Positions 18,201 to 26,970 of a DNA stretch of 64,000 nt are shown here, piece by piece. The notes beneath the pieces were generated by a model. That model was not told where the DNA came from and made no database searches. It was given only the letters and a program-made list of their open reading frames with translations. The stretch is taken from NCBI GenBank assembly GCA_934432885.1, contig CAKRYY010000011.1, positions 6,530 to 70,529 on the forward strand. Reading direction: 5' to 3'. Source of the stretch: an uncultured Lachnospiraceae bacterium (lineage in GTDB: Bacteria; Bacillota; Clostridia; Lachnospirales; Lachnospiraceae). Numbering within the stretch: position 1 is the stretch's first letter; each line of letters starts with the position of its first letter. The translations under genes and the position numbers were made by a program.

Positions 18201-18764
18201 TTATTTTTTACGCACACTGTAGCCAAAGGTTCCAAGCTGTTTTCCAATCGTATAATATGTGCCATGAGAATAAACAATAGGGTCTGCCTTTGCCAGATCA
18301 AACTTTCCGTTTTCATCCAGATATGCTTCATCTGCGTGCACTGCCGTCACATTTGCAAGAAACATATCATGGCTTCCAAGCTCCTGAACGGATGTCACCT
18401 TACACTCAATATTAACCGGGCTCTCTGCGATAAGCGGTGCGCCTACAGTCTGCGCCGGAACCGGCGTCAAGTGCATCTCTTTCCATTTATCAATATCCTT
18501 TCCACTTTTAACGCCGCAATAGTCTGTCGCAAACGCCAGCTTTTCTGTTGTCAGATTGATTACAAACTCGCCCGTTTCCCGTATCATCTGATAAGAATGG
18601 CGCTGCGGTCTGACAGAAATAGACACCATCGCCGGATCGCTGCAGATAGTTCCTGTCCAAGCTACCGTAAATACATTTTTTTCACCGGAAGCAGAAGCTG
18701 CACTAACCAAAACAACCGGAAGCGGATACAGCATATTGCCCGGTTTCCATAATTGTTTTCCCAT
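18201..18764 (-). CDS. Flavin reductase-like FMN-binding protein
   Basis: A 187-residue flavin reductase-like domain protein. It starts with PGNMLYPLPVVLVSAASASGEKNVFTVAWTG split by the usual FMN-phosphate contacts, continues with MVSISVRPQRHSYQMIRETGEFVINL and ends near GKQLGTFGYSVRKK. Members bind FMN and reduce flavins or act as flavoproteins of unknown substrate. GGAG lies before the ATG. It is a single-gene unit with its own terminator. The substrate cannot be inferred. Confidence 0.88.
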   Translation of the reverse strand: MGKQLWKPGNMLYPLPVVLVSAASASGEKNVFTVAWTGTICSDPAMVSISVRPQRHSYQMIRETGEFVINLTTEKLAFATDYCGVKSGKDIDKWKEMHLTPVPAQTVGAPLIAESPVNIECKVTSVQELGSHDMFLANVTAVHADEAYLDENGKFDLAKADPIVYSHGTYYTIGKQLGTFGYSVRKK

Positions 18765-18817
18765 TCTGTTTTCTCCTTTTCCTGTATTATCAAAATTTTC
18801 AGTCGTTTTTCTTTATA

Positions 18818-19426
18818 TTATATTACGCCAAAGATGCGTGCAATAAGCAGTCCCACGCTGCCAAGCGATGCAATCAGGGTCAAAACCGTCAGAGCAAGCA
18901 GCCTGCCATTTCCTTTTCCTGTCTCTGCAAGCTTTTCTGTCAGCTCTTTTGTCTGCTCCTTAAGTTCATCCTGTAAGGAGGCCTGCACATTACGGTAAAC
19001 CTTAACGCTCTCCTTGTGCATAAATTCCTCAAGCGCATCCTGCGCCTTCTGTGTGTTTGCTTCAAAAGCCTCCTGCTGCTTTTGCATTTTTTCCCAAAGT
19101 GCGGCTGCGCCTTCTGTATTTTCTTCAAGCAGCTTTTTACAGTCCTCAGCCAGCTTCCTGCAAGCCTCCAGCTTTTCTTCATTTGCCTGCGTATCTGTCT
19201 GCGGCATCTGCTTCAGCATAGCCTCTGTCTGACCAGCAAGCGCCTTTACCTGCTCCACCGCCTCTATATTTTTCAAATTGAGCTTCCGCATCTCCTGCAT
19301 GCACTCGTCGTAAGCCTTTACCTGCTGCCGCAGTCTTTCCAGCTCCTGCGCCTCTGCCTGTGCGTTTGCACGAATCATCTCCTGCGCATTAAAACGCTGT
19401 GCCAGTTTATCCATAAAATTGTCCAT
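18818..19426 (-). CDS. Coiled-coil protein with C-terminal membrane anchor, unknown function
   Basis: About 202 residues, starting at 19426 where GGAGG stands seven bases upstream. Most of the chain (about 10-175) is highly charged and helical with heptad-like spacing. The last 25 residues are a single hydrophobic segment (LLALTVLTLIASLGSVGLLI) ending in ARIFGVI, so it is a tail-anchored or C-terminally anchored protein. No enzymatic motif is seen. It lies between the flavin reductase and the large glycosidase-like lipoprotein gene, on the same strand. I do not recognise the family. Confidence 0.75.
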   Translation of the reverse strand: MDNFMDKLAQRFNAQEMIRANAQAEAQELERLRQQVKAYDECMQEMRKLNLKNIEAVEQVKALAGQTEAMLKQMPQTDTQANEEKLEACRKLAEDCKKLLEENTEGAAALWEKMQKQQEAFEANTQKAQDALEEFMHKESVKVYRNVQASLQDELKEQTKELTEKLAETGKGNGRLLALTVLTLIASLGSVGLLIARIFGVI

Positions 19427-19549
19427 CCATCTTCCTCCGAACCACATGCTTTTGTCCCATCCTGTTTTGATGACCTGAAAGCGTTACAATTTATTTTAGC
19501 ATCTTGGCAGACAGTTGGCAACCGCTTCCCTTCGCCAAATGCGGGGGTT

Positions 19550-21775
19550 TTACTGTGGCTTCAGCATCACAAACTGCTTCTGCAGGGTATCATAGCCCTT
19601 GCGCAGACGTTCAAAATAAGGATAAAATTCCCAGTCCTCCCACTGATATTCCTTAAGCCTTACTTCTTTATCGCCCTCCTTACATAAGCCAAGCCAGATA
19701 CTGTTTATCTTTTGTCCGACAAAAGCCTCCTGCTTCCAGAAATCCCCTTCAATCTCTTTCTGAGAGGGGTCACGGAAATTGAGCAAAAGCCAGGGAATCC
19801 GAATTTCCATAATATCTCCCTCAAAGCAAAAATCCGCTGTGGAATCATACTGGGGTGAAGCATAATCCGTAGTGCCAAACGACAGCTTTCCGCCGTTATA
19901 TTTGCGTATGGGGATTACCTCGCCTCGATCCGGCAGCTTAAGCTCCACTTCAATCAGATATTCTATCGGGCGAAATACTGTATTGTCCGGCGCTTTCATC
20001 TCTGCCGTTCTGCTGACAGTCTTGTCATATTTTTCACAGTCAAATAAATATCTGTCATAATAGCTCTGTACAAACAGCTCCGAAGCCTCTTTTCCCTTTA
20101 AGGAGAGCACAAAATCCACCGGACGCTCAAAGCCAGTTTTTTCATACGTGCTGCTGCCGGAATGTGGCGTAATGTCAAAGGGAATAAGCAGCGCTTCCTT
20201 CTCATAATCCGCATTCTTTTTATCAATCATCAGATACAGATACGCACAGTCATATTTTACAGAAAGAGATGCATCCTTTGTTTTAAGCAGGACATCGCCT
20301 CTGGACCACTCTTCCTTCTTACCATCCAGAATAACGGTCTCCTCTCCTTCTCCCGGCACAAAATCCAGGAGTCCAAAATGCTGCTCGCAGGTCATTGCAT
20401 CATACCAGTAAGCCCTTCGCTGCGGATTGGAATAATTCTCAGTATTCCATGTCCGCTTAAACCATTCATCCTGCCATGTAAATACAAGCCCGCCAGCATA
20501 GCCGGTATCGTGAATGTCCTGCATCATTGAAGCAAGCATTTCTCCCTGCTCCTGTTCAGAATGTCCGCCCTGATTAAACTGCGTAATCGGGTTTACGTGG
20601 GTAACGCCTCTGGAAACCGGAACGCCAAATTCACCGACCAGAACCGGCATGGTATGCTGCGCCAGCAAATCCTCCAGATAGGCTTTATAGGGATTCTGCC
20701 CGCCATTTTCATCCCTGTATTCTATATATTCTTTCTGTGTATACATAAAATTCGGATAATACGGGTAAATATGATAGGTTGCAAACAGACCTGCCGGAAA
20801 CGCTGACGTCGCCTGCAGATTTTCGCATGTCAAATCCACCTTATCCTCTTTTTCCATCGTCTCGCTGGGGTGCACCAGTACATCTGCCGTCAGCCAGTTG
20901 GAATAGCTGACCGGACGCTGCATGCCATAATGCTCCATCTCATAGGAAACAACATAATCTCCTGTCTGCGCCCAGAATACCTCAAACGGCTCTACATCTC
21001 TCGCACAGATATATTTCCCTTCATAGGAGGTAAGCTCCGGATGCTCTCCGTCCGTCGTTTCCACGAAAGCGGCATCCGATTCAATTCCCAGAATCCATCC
21101 GATCACATAAGGGGAAATATCATATTCATAGATTCCGGATGCACGTCCCGGCTTCTCCTCAATCGTACAGTTTCCATGAATCAGGTTTACCAAGTCCTCC
21201 ATATCCTGATACAGATACTGCAAAAGCTCAGAGTCAAACGCATCCGCCGTCTCACTCAGCCTATCCTCGTCATACCAGGTTCCCTGAAATAAGTAAAGCG
21301 GCTGATCTGCGCTTTGATTATATTCATAAAGCGCTTCATAAAAAGCCGGAGACTGCACAGTATAAACGCGGATGCAATTTGCATTCATTTCTCCTATCTC
21401 AGAAAACCATCTGGCATATTCCTCACGTGTAATTGCGGTCTCACCCGGATAATACCCCGGCTTCCCCAATCCAAGATTGACGCCTTTTATATAGAGAGGT
21501 GCAAACGCAGTCCCATTATAGGCGCTTAAATAATTTCCCTGCGTTTTGAAATATAAAAAAGCGCCGTCCAAGGACGCCGGATTTTGTGCGCGGGCATCGG
21601 CTTTTGTGACAATTTCCTCATTTTCTGCTTCCAGCGCCGCCTCCCCTGGCGTTCTTTCACTGCCTGCGCCAAACTGACGCAGCTCCTCCAGTTCTTTTCC
21701 ATAAGAGCTTTCGCAGCCTGTCAGCACAGCCGCCAGCGCCATCAAAAGCCATACTCTAAAAAATACCTTTTTCAT
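19550..21775 (-). CDS. Large lipoprotein with glycoside-hydrolase-like TIM barrel
   Basis: A 741-residue secreted lipoprotein. The lipobox is LTGC (Cys about 21). The N-terminal half reads like a clan-A glycosidase barrel: YIKGVNLGLGKPGYYPGE, NANCIRVYTVQSPAFYEAL, and PVLVGEFGVPVSRGV with a Glu where the nucleophile would sit. GLVFTWQDEWFKRTW follows. The C-terminal half (about 490-741) looks like a beta-rich carbohydrate-binding or DOMON-like domain (VILDGKKEEWSRGDVLL). Substrate is unknown. No transporter or regulator of sugar uptake adjoins it. The Shine-Dalgarno is distant (AGGAG about 16 bases before the ATG). Function is inferred from fold-level resemblance only. Confidence 0.7.
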   Translation of the reverse strand: MKKVFFRVWLLMALAAVLTGCESSYGKELEELRQFGAGSERTPGEAALEAENEEIVTKADARAQNPASLDGAFLYFKTQGNYLSAYNGTAFAPLYIKGVNLGLGKPGYYPGETAITREEYARWFSEIGEMNANCIRVYTVQSPAFYEALYEYNQSADQPLYLFQGTWYDEDRLSETADAFDSELLQYLYQDMEDLVNLIHGNCTIEEKPGRASGIYEYDISPYVIGWILGIESDAAFVETTDGEHPELTSYEGKYICARDVEPFEVFWAQTGDYVVSYEMEHYGMQRPVSYSNWLTADVLVHPSETMEKEDKVDLTCENLQATSAFPAGLFATYHIYPYYPNFMYTQKEYIEYRDENGGQNPYKAYLEDLLAQHTMPVLVGEFGVPVSRGVTHVNPITQFNQGGHSEQEQGEMLASMMQDIHDTGYAGGLVFTWQDEWFKRTWNTENYSNPQRRAYWYDAMTCEQHFGLLDFVPGEGEETVILDGKKEEWSRGDVLLKTKDASLSVKYDCAYLYLMIDKKNADYEKEALLIPFDITPHSGSSTYEKTGFERPVDFVLSLKGKEASELFVQSYYDRYLFDCEKYDKTVSRTAEMKAPDNTVFRPIEYLIEVELKLPDRGEVIPIRKYNGGKLSFGTTDYASPQYDSTADFCFEGDIMEIRIPWLLLNFRDPSQKEIEGDFWKQEAFVGQKINSIWLGLCKEGDKEVRLKEYQWEDWEFYPYFERLRKGYDTLQKQFVMLKPQ

Positions 21776-22203
21776 TTCAGATTTTTACTACTCCTATAAT
21801 AAAGTTTTATTGGGAACGCTTTGGTTTTATCTGCTTCATTTATTTTAAAAGCTGCGTTTCCCTCTTGTCAAGCAACCTGCTGAACACGTTTTTCATGTTC
21901 TGTCAACTGCTCTTTTCCATGATTCTTATTATATGTTTTTGTACATTTTGTATAGATATTATTTTTCATTTTCTCCCGTTTTATATTATTTTACCATATA
22001 GTTACACTTCGTTCATAGTTTGTTCATAATTGCGTGCTATACTCTAGTTAAATCAAAAAGCAAGACACGTAATGTTCTTCATTACACACATAGATAAATT
22101 TTTTCATAATAGCCCCGGTGCTCTCTGAGTGTCGGGGCACTCCTCATTTTATGGAGCATATCTATTGCACAGGGAAGGAGTTGCACGCAAGCTCTCGACA
22201 TAC
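21776..22203. other. Intergenic stretch with hairpins, no gene seen
   Basis: No convincing reading frame is present. It holds a -10-like TATACT near 22039, then a short hairpin GTAATG/CATTAC (about 22058-22074). A second stronger stem GCCCCG/CGGGGC follows (about 22111-22137) with partly paired arms inside. No clean T tract follows either stem. A short untranslated RNA is possible but not shown. Confidence 0.4.
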
Positions 22204-22224
22204 AAAAAGAGAACTGCATTCTCT
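22204..22224 (-). terminator. Terminator after the hemolysin III gene
   Basis: Minus strand: AGAGAA-TGCAG-TTCTCT followed by TTTTG, about 50 bp after the stop of the hlyIII-family gene. Confidence 0.65.
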
Positions 22225-22272
22225 GCCGTTCCCTTTTTTGAAAAATCATTCTTACCGTAAATCCTATTTCCC

Positions 22273-22923
22273 TTACGCCACATAACCATACATAAAGATA
22301 AAATGGCAGATGCTTCCGCCAAGCACAAACAGATGGAAAATTTCATGTGAGCCAAAGTTTGCATGCCTTTTATTAAACAGCGGCAGCTTCAGCGCATAGA
22401 CTATGCCGCCAATCGTATAAACAATTCCGCCCGCCAGAAGCCAGCAGAAAGCGCCTGTAGAAAGCACCTCATAAAGCTGTCCAAAGACAAGCACGCACAC
22501 CCAGCCAAGTGCAATATAAATCAGCGAGGAAAACCATTTCGGGCAGTTTATCCAAAGCAGGTTAATTACCATGCCCAGCAGGGCAATTCCCCATACCAGC
22601 GAAAGCAGAAGCTTTCCGGTCGAGCCGCCCAATACAATCAAGCATACCGGCGTATAGGAGCCTGCAATCATAACAAAAATCATCATGTGGTCTATCTTGC
22701 GGAAAATCTGTAACGCCTTGGGAGATACATCCGCCGTATGATAAGCGGTGCTTGCGCCATATAAAAGAATCATACTCAGCATAAAGATTCCCATTGCAGC
22801 AAAGCTCGCGCCGCCCGCCCCAATTCCAGATTTCACAAGCAGCGGCACCGAGGCAAATACCGCCAGCATCATTCCAATAAAATGCGTAATCGCACTTCCC
22901 GGTTCTCTTATTGTAATTTGCAT
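22273..22923 (-). CDS. Hemolysin III (PAQR/TrhA) family membrane protein
   Basis: A 216-residue integral membrane protein with about seven hydrophobic helices. The start at 22923 (MQITIREPGSAITHFIGM) has AGGAGG seven bases upstream. Hallmarks are the N-terminal PGSAITHFIG, SMILLYGASTAYHT (conserved Ser and His) and a C-terminal NFGSHEIFHLFVLGGSICHF with the HxxxH zinc-type histidines. Bacterial members influence membrane energetics and lipid packing; haemolysis is only a historical name. The 9-bp palindrome just upstream (22952-22972) may regulate it. Confidence 0.93.
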   Translation of the reverse strand: MQITIREPGSAITHFIGMMLAVFASVPLLVKSGIGAGGASFAAMGIFMLSMILLYGASTAYHTADVSPKALQIFRKIDHMMIFVMIAGSYTPVCLIVLGGSTGKLLLSLVWGIALLGMVINLLWINCPKWFSSLIYIALGWVCVLVFGQLYEVLSTGAFCWLLAGGIVYTIGGIVYALKLPLFNKRHANFGSHEIFHLFVLGGSICHFIFMYGYVA

Positions 22924-22951
22924 TATAATACCTCCTATCTCAAACCATTGC

Positions 22952-22972
22952 ATGTAGTTTCAAAAACTACAT
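22952..22972. promoter_or_regulatory. Perfect palindrome upstream of the hlyIII-family gene
   Basis: ATGTAGTTT-CAA-AAACTACAT is a perfect 9-bp inverted repeat with a 3-base centre, 29 bp before the start codon. The compact symmetry and position fit a dimeric repressor operator. It could also act as an RNA hairpin. No regulator gene adjoins. Confidence 0.5.
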
Positions 22973-23019
22973 CCTGTGTTTTTAATATTACGTCATATTA
23001 TATGCGTTGTCAATAAGAT

Positions 23020-23289
23020 TTATGAGTCTTCTTCGATTATCTGTATCTCCAAATAGTCAAAGTCTACTGCCTCAATAAAGCAGTCCTTTGTAAAGCGGGC
23101 TTTTGCATGCCGCTTAAATTCCTCCACAACAGAATTCAGCCAGATTGGCTGCCCCAAATCAAACTGACTGCAGCACTCCTCCAGTGCATGAAAAACCTTA
23201 TGTGTCCTCGTATCCTCCTCGGGACATTCCACCACCGTATCCTGTAACAGACGATTATCCTTCCATATTTTGCACCACATCCGAAACAT
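23020..23289 (-). CDS. Small conserved-looking hypothetical protein
   Basis: An 89-residue soluble, acidic protein starting MFRMWCKIWKDNRLL with AAAGGGGAAG before the ATG at 23289. It has the helical centre THKVFHALEECCSQFDLGQP and ends in DFDYLEIQIIEEDS. No signal, membrane segment or catalytic motif is seen. The good ribosome site and clean codon use argue that it is real. Function not recognised. It diverges from the repeat-rich region before the alarmone synthetase gene. Confidence 0.72.
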   Translation of the reverse strand: MFRMWCKIWKDNRLLQDTVVECPEEDTRTHKVFHALEECCSQFDLGQPIWLNSVVEEFKRHAKARFTKDCFIEAVDFDYLEIQIIEEDS

Positions 23290-23390
23290 TTTTCTTCCCC
23301 TTTCGTATATTTTCACAAGACATCCTTAATCTTTATAAACTTTTTGTTAATTATGCACATTTTCAAACTGATTTATGATATAATGTACTT

Positions 23391-23443
23391 GATGCAAAGG
23401 AAAAACAAGCGGCTGCGAAGCAGACATTTGTTTTTCCTGCATC
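23391..23443. repeat. Long imperfect hairpin in repeat-rich intergenic DNA
   Basis: GATGCA-AGGAAAAACAA on the left pairs with TTGTTTTTCCT-GCATC on the right around a GC-rich centre (GGCTGC-GAA-GCAG). The right arm belongs to the 25-bp direct repeat at 23418-23442 and 23524-23548. Confidence 0.7.
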
Positions 23444-23548
23444 AGGAACGAGCAAACTGCCTGCGCAGCAGGCATCAAAGCGCGTCAGCGCGGGTTTGCG
23501 AGTCTTAAACCTAAGCAGACCCAAAGCAGACATTTGTTTTTCCTGCAT
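23418..23548. repeat. 25-bp direct repeat pair with GC-rich palindromes between
   Basis: The same 25 bases, beginning AAGCAGACATTTG and ending TTCCTGCAT, occur at 23418-23442 and 23524-23548. Between them lie GCCTGC-GCA-GCAGGC and GCGC-GTCA-GCGC palindromes framed by CAAAC/GTTTG. This looks like an intergenic mosaic repeat. Only two copies exist and they are unlike CRISPR repeats in spacing and content. Confidence 0.7.
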
Positions 23549-23597
23549 AACAGGCATTTTTTATCATCAAACAGCATATTATAAATATTAGAACAAA

Positions 23598-23737
23598 GAA
23601 TCTCGCTTGCGAGATTCTCGCGCCGAGCGCGGTCGCTTGCGACAACCTACATCTCCGCGAGCTGCACATCTATTTTAACTTTTGGAAATAAAGTTTCCTA
23701 TAAGTTAAAAACAGCGGGAACAATCTTCTGTTCCCTG
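23598..23737. repeat. Cluster of short palindromes ahead of the alarmone synthetase gene
   Basis: GAATCTCGC-TT-GCGAGATTC (23598-23617) is followed by CGCGC-CGA-GCGCG and TCGC-TT-GCGA. GGGAACA-N6-TGTTCCC (23716-23735) then stands about 36 bp before the ATG at 23772. The last could fold in the mRNA leader. None has a T tract. Confidence 0.6.
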
Positions 23738-23771
23738 CCGATACGATAACATAAATAAACGAGGGACGCAA

Positions 23772-24446
23772 ATGGAATTCAGACCTACTGCAAACAGTGA
23801 AATTGACTCCTGGAAAGAGGTCACTTTAATCTACAATTCAGCTTTAAAGGAAATTGGCACGAAGCTGGAAATTCTCAATGATGAATTTCAGCATGTACAT
23901 AGATACAATCCGATTGAGCATATCAAATCCAGACTCAAATCTCCGGAAAGCATTGTACGCAAATTAAAAAGACATGGCTACGAGTCTACCATTGAAAATA
24001 TGGTAAATTATATCAACGACATTGCCGGCATCCGTGTCATCTGCTCCTTTACCTCCGATATTTACAGAATCGCAGAAATGATTGCAGGGCAAAGCGACAT
24101 CCATGTCCTCTCAGTAAAGGATTACATCGAGCATCCCAAGCCAAGCGGATACCGCAGCTATCACATGATTGTTTCTGTACCGATTTTTCTTTCCGACCGG
24201 ATGGCAGATACCAAGGTGGAAATTCAGATTCGGACAGTTGCCATGGATTTCTGGGCAAGCCTTGAGCACAAGATTAACTATAAATTCGAAGGAAACGCTC
24301 CTGTTTTCATCCAGAATGAGCTGATTGAATGTTCCAAAATCATTTCCGAGCTGGATGAGCGTATGCTTTCCTTAAATAACGAAGTGCTCCGTTACAATCA
24401 GATTGAAACGCCGAAGCCGACTGCTTCAGCAAATGCAGGCAGATAA
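23772..24446 (+). CDS. Small alarmone synthetase, RelQ/YjbM-like (p)ppGpp synthetase
   Basis: A 224-residue protein with only the RelA/SpoT synthetase domain. It lacks an HD hydrolase domain and a TGS/ACT tail. Motifs are RLKSPESIVRKLKR, INDIAGIRVICSFTSDIY, HPKPSGYRSYHMIV and VEIQIRTVAMDFWASLEHKINYK with the catalytic acidic residues. RelQ-type enzymes make pppGpp/ppGpp from GTP/GDP and ATP, often during envelope stress. A C-terminal helix (ISELDERMLSLNNEVL) fits tetramer formation. GAGGGA precedes the ATG. Confidence 0.93.
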   Translation: MEFRPTANSEIDSWKEVTLIYNSALKEIGTKLEILNDEFQHVHRYNPIEHIKSRLKSPESIVRKLKRHGYESTIENMVNYINDIAGIRVICSFTSDIYRIAEMIAGQSDIHVLSVKDYIEHPKPSGYRSYHMIVSVPIFLSDRMADTKVEIQIRTVAMDFWASLEHKINYKFEGNAPVFIQNELIECSKIISELDERMLSLNNEVLRYNQIETPKPTASANAGR

Positions 24447-24468
24447 TGACAGATTTTCCTTTTACAGC

Positions 24469-24535
24469 AAAAGAGCCATTGCTTCATGGATGATTCCTCA
24501 TCCATTTTGCAACAGCTCTTTTCTTTTTATTTTCT
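24469..24535 (+). terminator. Terminator after the alarmone synthetase gene
   Basis: AAAAGAGC (24469-24476) pairs with GCTCTTTT (24515-24522), with a second stem ATGGATGA/TCATCCAT inside, followed by a T-rich tract. The A-rich left flank may also let it stop leftward transcription. Confidence 0.75.
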
Positions 24536-24550
24536 TATTTTTCAAAAATC

Positions 24551-25570
24551 TTAATCGTCATATCCATTCGGATTGTTCTTCTGCCATCTCCAGGAATCCT
24601 CGCACATTTCACGGATTCCAAACTCCGCTTTCCAGCCCAGTTCCTTTTCCGCTTTGCTTGCATCGGAGTAGCAGGTTGCAATATCACCTGCACGGCGCGG
24701 TTTAATCACGTATGGAATCTTTACACCGGATGCTTCTTCAAAATTCTTTACAATGTCAAGCACACTGTAGCCTACGCCCGTTCCCAGATTATAAATCTCA
24801 ATACCCGGATTCTGACGAATCTTTTCAATCGCCTTTACATGTCCTTTGGCAAGGTCAACTACGTGGATGTAGTCACGCACGCCCGTTCCATCCGGCGTAT
24901 CATAATCATTTCCAAATACGCCAAGCTCTTTCAGCTTTCCAACCGCTACCTGCGTAATATACGGCATCAGGTTATTCGGGATTCCGTTAGGATTCTCTCC
25001 AATCAGTCCGCTCTTATGTGCGCCAATCGGGTTAAAGTAACGCAGCAGAATAACATTCCACTCTGGGTCTGCCTTCTGAATATCCGTCAGAATCTGTTCC
25101 AGCATCCCCTTTGTCTGTCCATAAGGGTTGGTAATCTCTCCCTTCGGGCACTCTTCTGTAATCGGAATAAATGCAGGATTGCCATATACTGTTGCCGAAG
25201 AAGAGAAAATCATATTCTTGACGTTATGCTTTCTCATCACATCCAGCAATGTCAATGTTCCCGAAATGTTATTGTAATAATATTCCCACGGCTTCTGTAC
25301 AGACTCACCTACCGCCTTCAGTCCGGCAAAATGGATACAGCAGTCGATTTCCGGTTCCTTTTCAAACATTTCCTCCAGACCCTGTCTGTCAAGAATGTCA
25401 ACCTCGTAAAATGTTACCGGCTTGCCTGTGATTTTTTCCACACGCTGCAAAGATTTTTTGCTGGAATTGGACAGATTATCTGCAACCACCACATCATAAC
25501 CAGCTTCCTGCAATTCTACCACCGTATGGCTGCCGATATAGCCGGCGCCGCCTGTTACCAAAATAGACAT
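24551..25570 (-). CDS. galE: UDP-glucose 4-epimerase
   Basis: A 339-residue short-chain dehydrogenase-type enzyme that interconverts UDP-glucose and UDP-galactose with bound NAD+. Rossmann motif [16 protein letters not shown], catalytic SSSATVYG (Ser) and [12 protein letters not shown] (YxxxK). The GalE-type RYFNPIGAH and [17 protein letters not shown] segments are present. It is full length. AGGAGG precedes the ATG. It lies 131 bp downstream of a UDP-sugar pyrophosphorylase gene on the same strand, so the two probably serve nucleotide-sugar supply together. Confidence 0.97.
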   Translation of the reverse strand: MSILVTGGAGYIGSHTVVELQEAGYDVVVADNLSNSSKKSLQRVEKITGKPVTFYEVDILDRQGLEEMFEKEPEIDCCIHFAGLKAVGESVQKPWEYYYNNISGTLTLLDVMRKHNVKNMIFSSSATVYGNPAFIPITEECPKGEITNPYGQTKGMLEQILTDIQKADPEWNVILLRYFNPIGAHKSGLIGENPNGIPNNLMPYITQVAVGKLKELGVFGNDYDTPDGTGVRDYIHVVDLAKGHVKAIEKIRQNPGIEIYNLGTGVGYSVLDIVKNFEEASGVKIPYVIKPRRAGDIATCYSDASKAEKELGWKAEFGIREMCEDSWRWQKNNPNGYDD

Positions 25571-25701
25571 AGCTCCTCCTTTTCCGGGGAATCAACTTCT
25601 CCTGCGGTTTTCTTCTCTTTTCTGTCTTTAGTTTAAATAAATGTATGCGTCCCCGCAAGGCGGGAATGTTGCGTATAGCTGTCAAAATGTTAAATCGCGT
25701 T

Positions 25702-26931
25702 CTACAATTCAATCCCATTCTGCTGTAAAAGTGCTCTTGCGGTATCGACAGAATCCACACCCGTTCTATTTTTAATCGGTGCAAATTCCTTTTCCCTGAC
25801 AACCTCATAGGGCAGACAGCTATCCAGCTCATGTATCATATCAAGTACAAGCTGCTCATATTTATAGCCGTTTGGCTCCTCCGGCTTTATAAGAATACCA
25901 TTTTCATCCAGATAGGGAATTTTCTTTTCTACAACATGCAGGGGCAGCTGCCTGTCTACGATAGCTTCCAAATCCTTTACCCGGAACAGATAGTTCAGGA
26001 TAACGCCAAAATTATAGGCAGGATTTCCCTTTTCATCCTTCGCCTGCATCAGCTCCTGCGTCAGCTCATAGTATTCCACAATAGAAGGTCTGCCGTCCTC
26101 CAGACACATAACGCCTACCTTTTCATCCGGCGCCGCCTTTCTGACAACCTTGGAGCCAGCCGCCTTTCCCGTAGCAAGCACCGCACCGACAAAGCAGGGG
26201 TCAGCAATACGCTGGAGCACATTGTCTACGGAAAATACATTCAGCCACTCAATGCCCGATTCCTTTAAGTTCTTTCCAAGCTCACTGCGCTGCAGGGAAA
26301 CAAACCAGCCGCCGTTTCCATTTGGAGAGGTGGAAATCCGGTTTTTGGCTTCCAGATAGACCTTGCCCTCATAATCGGAGGCAGGCGCCATTTCCTGACG
26401 GAAGAAAGAAACATGCGCTCTGTCATAGCCAAAATAGTCATGCGCCTCGAAAAATGCCACCGTATCCTCATGATTTTTTTCACTTGTCATGACAAAGAAG
26501 GGTATCCATGCTCCACACGCCTTAACGACCTCCATCGTATTTTCCATCAGGCGCTGAAAAATATAAACCGGCTTTGTAAGACCTACATCAAACATTCCCT
26601 TTGGATGGTCGGAGCCAAGCCGCGTTCCCATACCGCCTGCCAACAGTACCGCTCCTACCTTGCCTTCCCGCAATGCAGCCAGACCCATTTCTTCAAACTC
26701 AGCCCTTCTTTTTGCAATTTCGTCAGTCTCCATTGCCGAAAGCGGTATAATCACGCCCCGTCCCGCCTTTTTCTGCTCTTCCTTCTCCTTTGAGGACAAC
26801 GCAGAAAAATCTGTCGCAGCAATCTGCGCAAGCAGCGCTTCCTTTTCTGCCTCAGAAAGCGTCTCATAATATTTCAGAACGTGCGTCTGTCCATATTGTT
26901 CCAGTTTCCGGTATGCCTCCTCGTATGTCAT
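25702..26931 (-). CDS. UDP-sugar pyrophosphorylase of the UAP/UGP type
   Basis: A 409-residue nucleotidyltransferase. The pyrophosphorylase signature VGAVLLAGGMGTRLGSDHPKGMFDVG near residue 92 is the eukaryote-like UDPGP/UAP form and differs from bacterial GalU. Further conserved parts are FVMTSEKNHEDTVAFFEAHDYFG, FFRQEMAPASDYEGK and PNGNGGWFVSLQ. GEVIEYSEL-like VEYYELTQEL lies downstream. The substrate may be UDP-glucose, UDP-GlcNAc or UDP-galactose; proximity to galE favours the glucose/galactose route but is not proof. GGGAAGGG precedes the ATG. Confidence 0.9.
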   Translation of the reverse strand: MTYEEAYRKLEQYGQTHVLKYYETLSEAEKEALLAQIAATDFSALSSKEKEEQKKAGRGVIIPLSAMETDEIAKRRAEFEEMGLAALREGKVGAVLLAGGMGTRLGSDHPKGMFDVGLTKPVYIFQRLMENTMEVVKACGAWIPFFVMTSEKNHEDTVAFFEAHDYFGYDRAHVSFFRQEMAPASDYEGKVYLEAKNRISTSPNGNGGWFVSLQRSELGKNLKESGIEWLNVFSVDNVLQRIADPCFVGAVLATGKAAGSKVVRKAAPDEKVGVMCLEDGRPSIVEYYELTQELMQAKDEKGNPAYNFGVILNYLFRVKDLEAIVDRQLPLHVVEKKIPYLDENGILIKPEEPNGYKYEQLVLDMIHELDSCLPYEVVREKEFAPIKNRTGVDSVDTARALLQQNGIEL

Positions 26932-26970
26932 ATTCCCTTCCCTCTCTTTTCTTTTTCTCTTTTCCCTCTG

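Noticed and set aside
23418..23548. Possible mini CRISPR array (25-bp repeat seen twice)
   Set aside because: Only two copies, an 81-bp gap full of palindromes and no cas genes.
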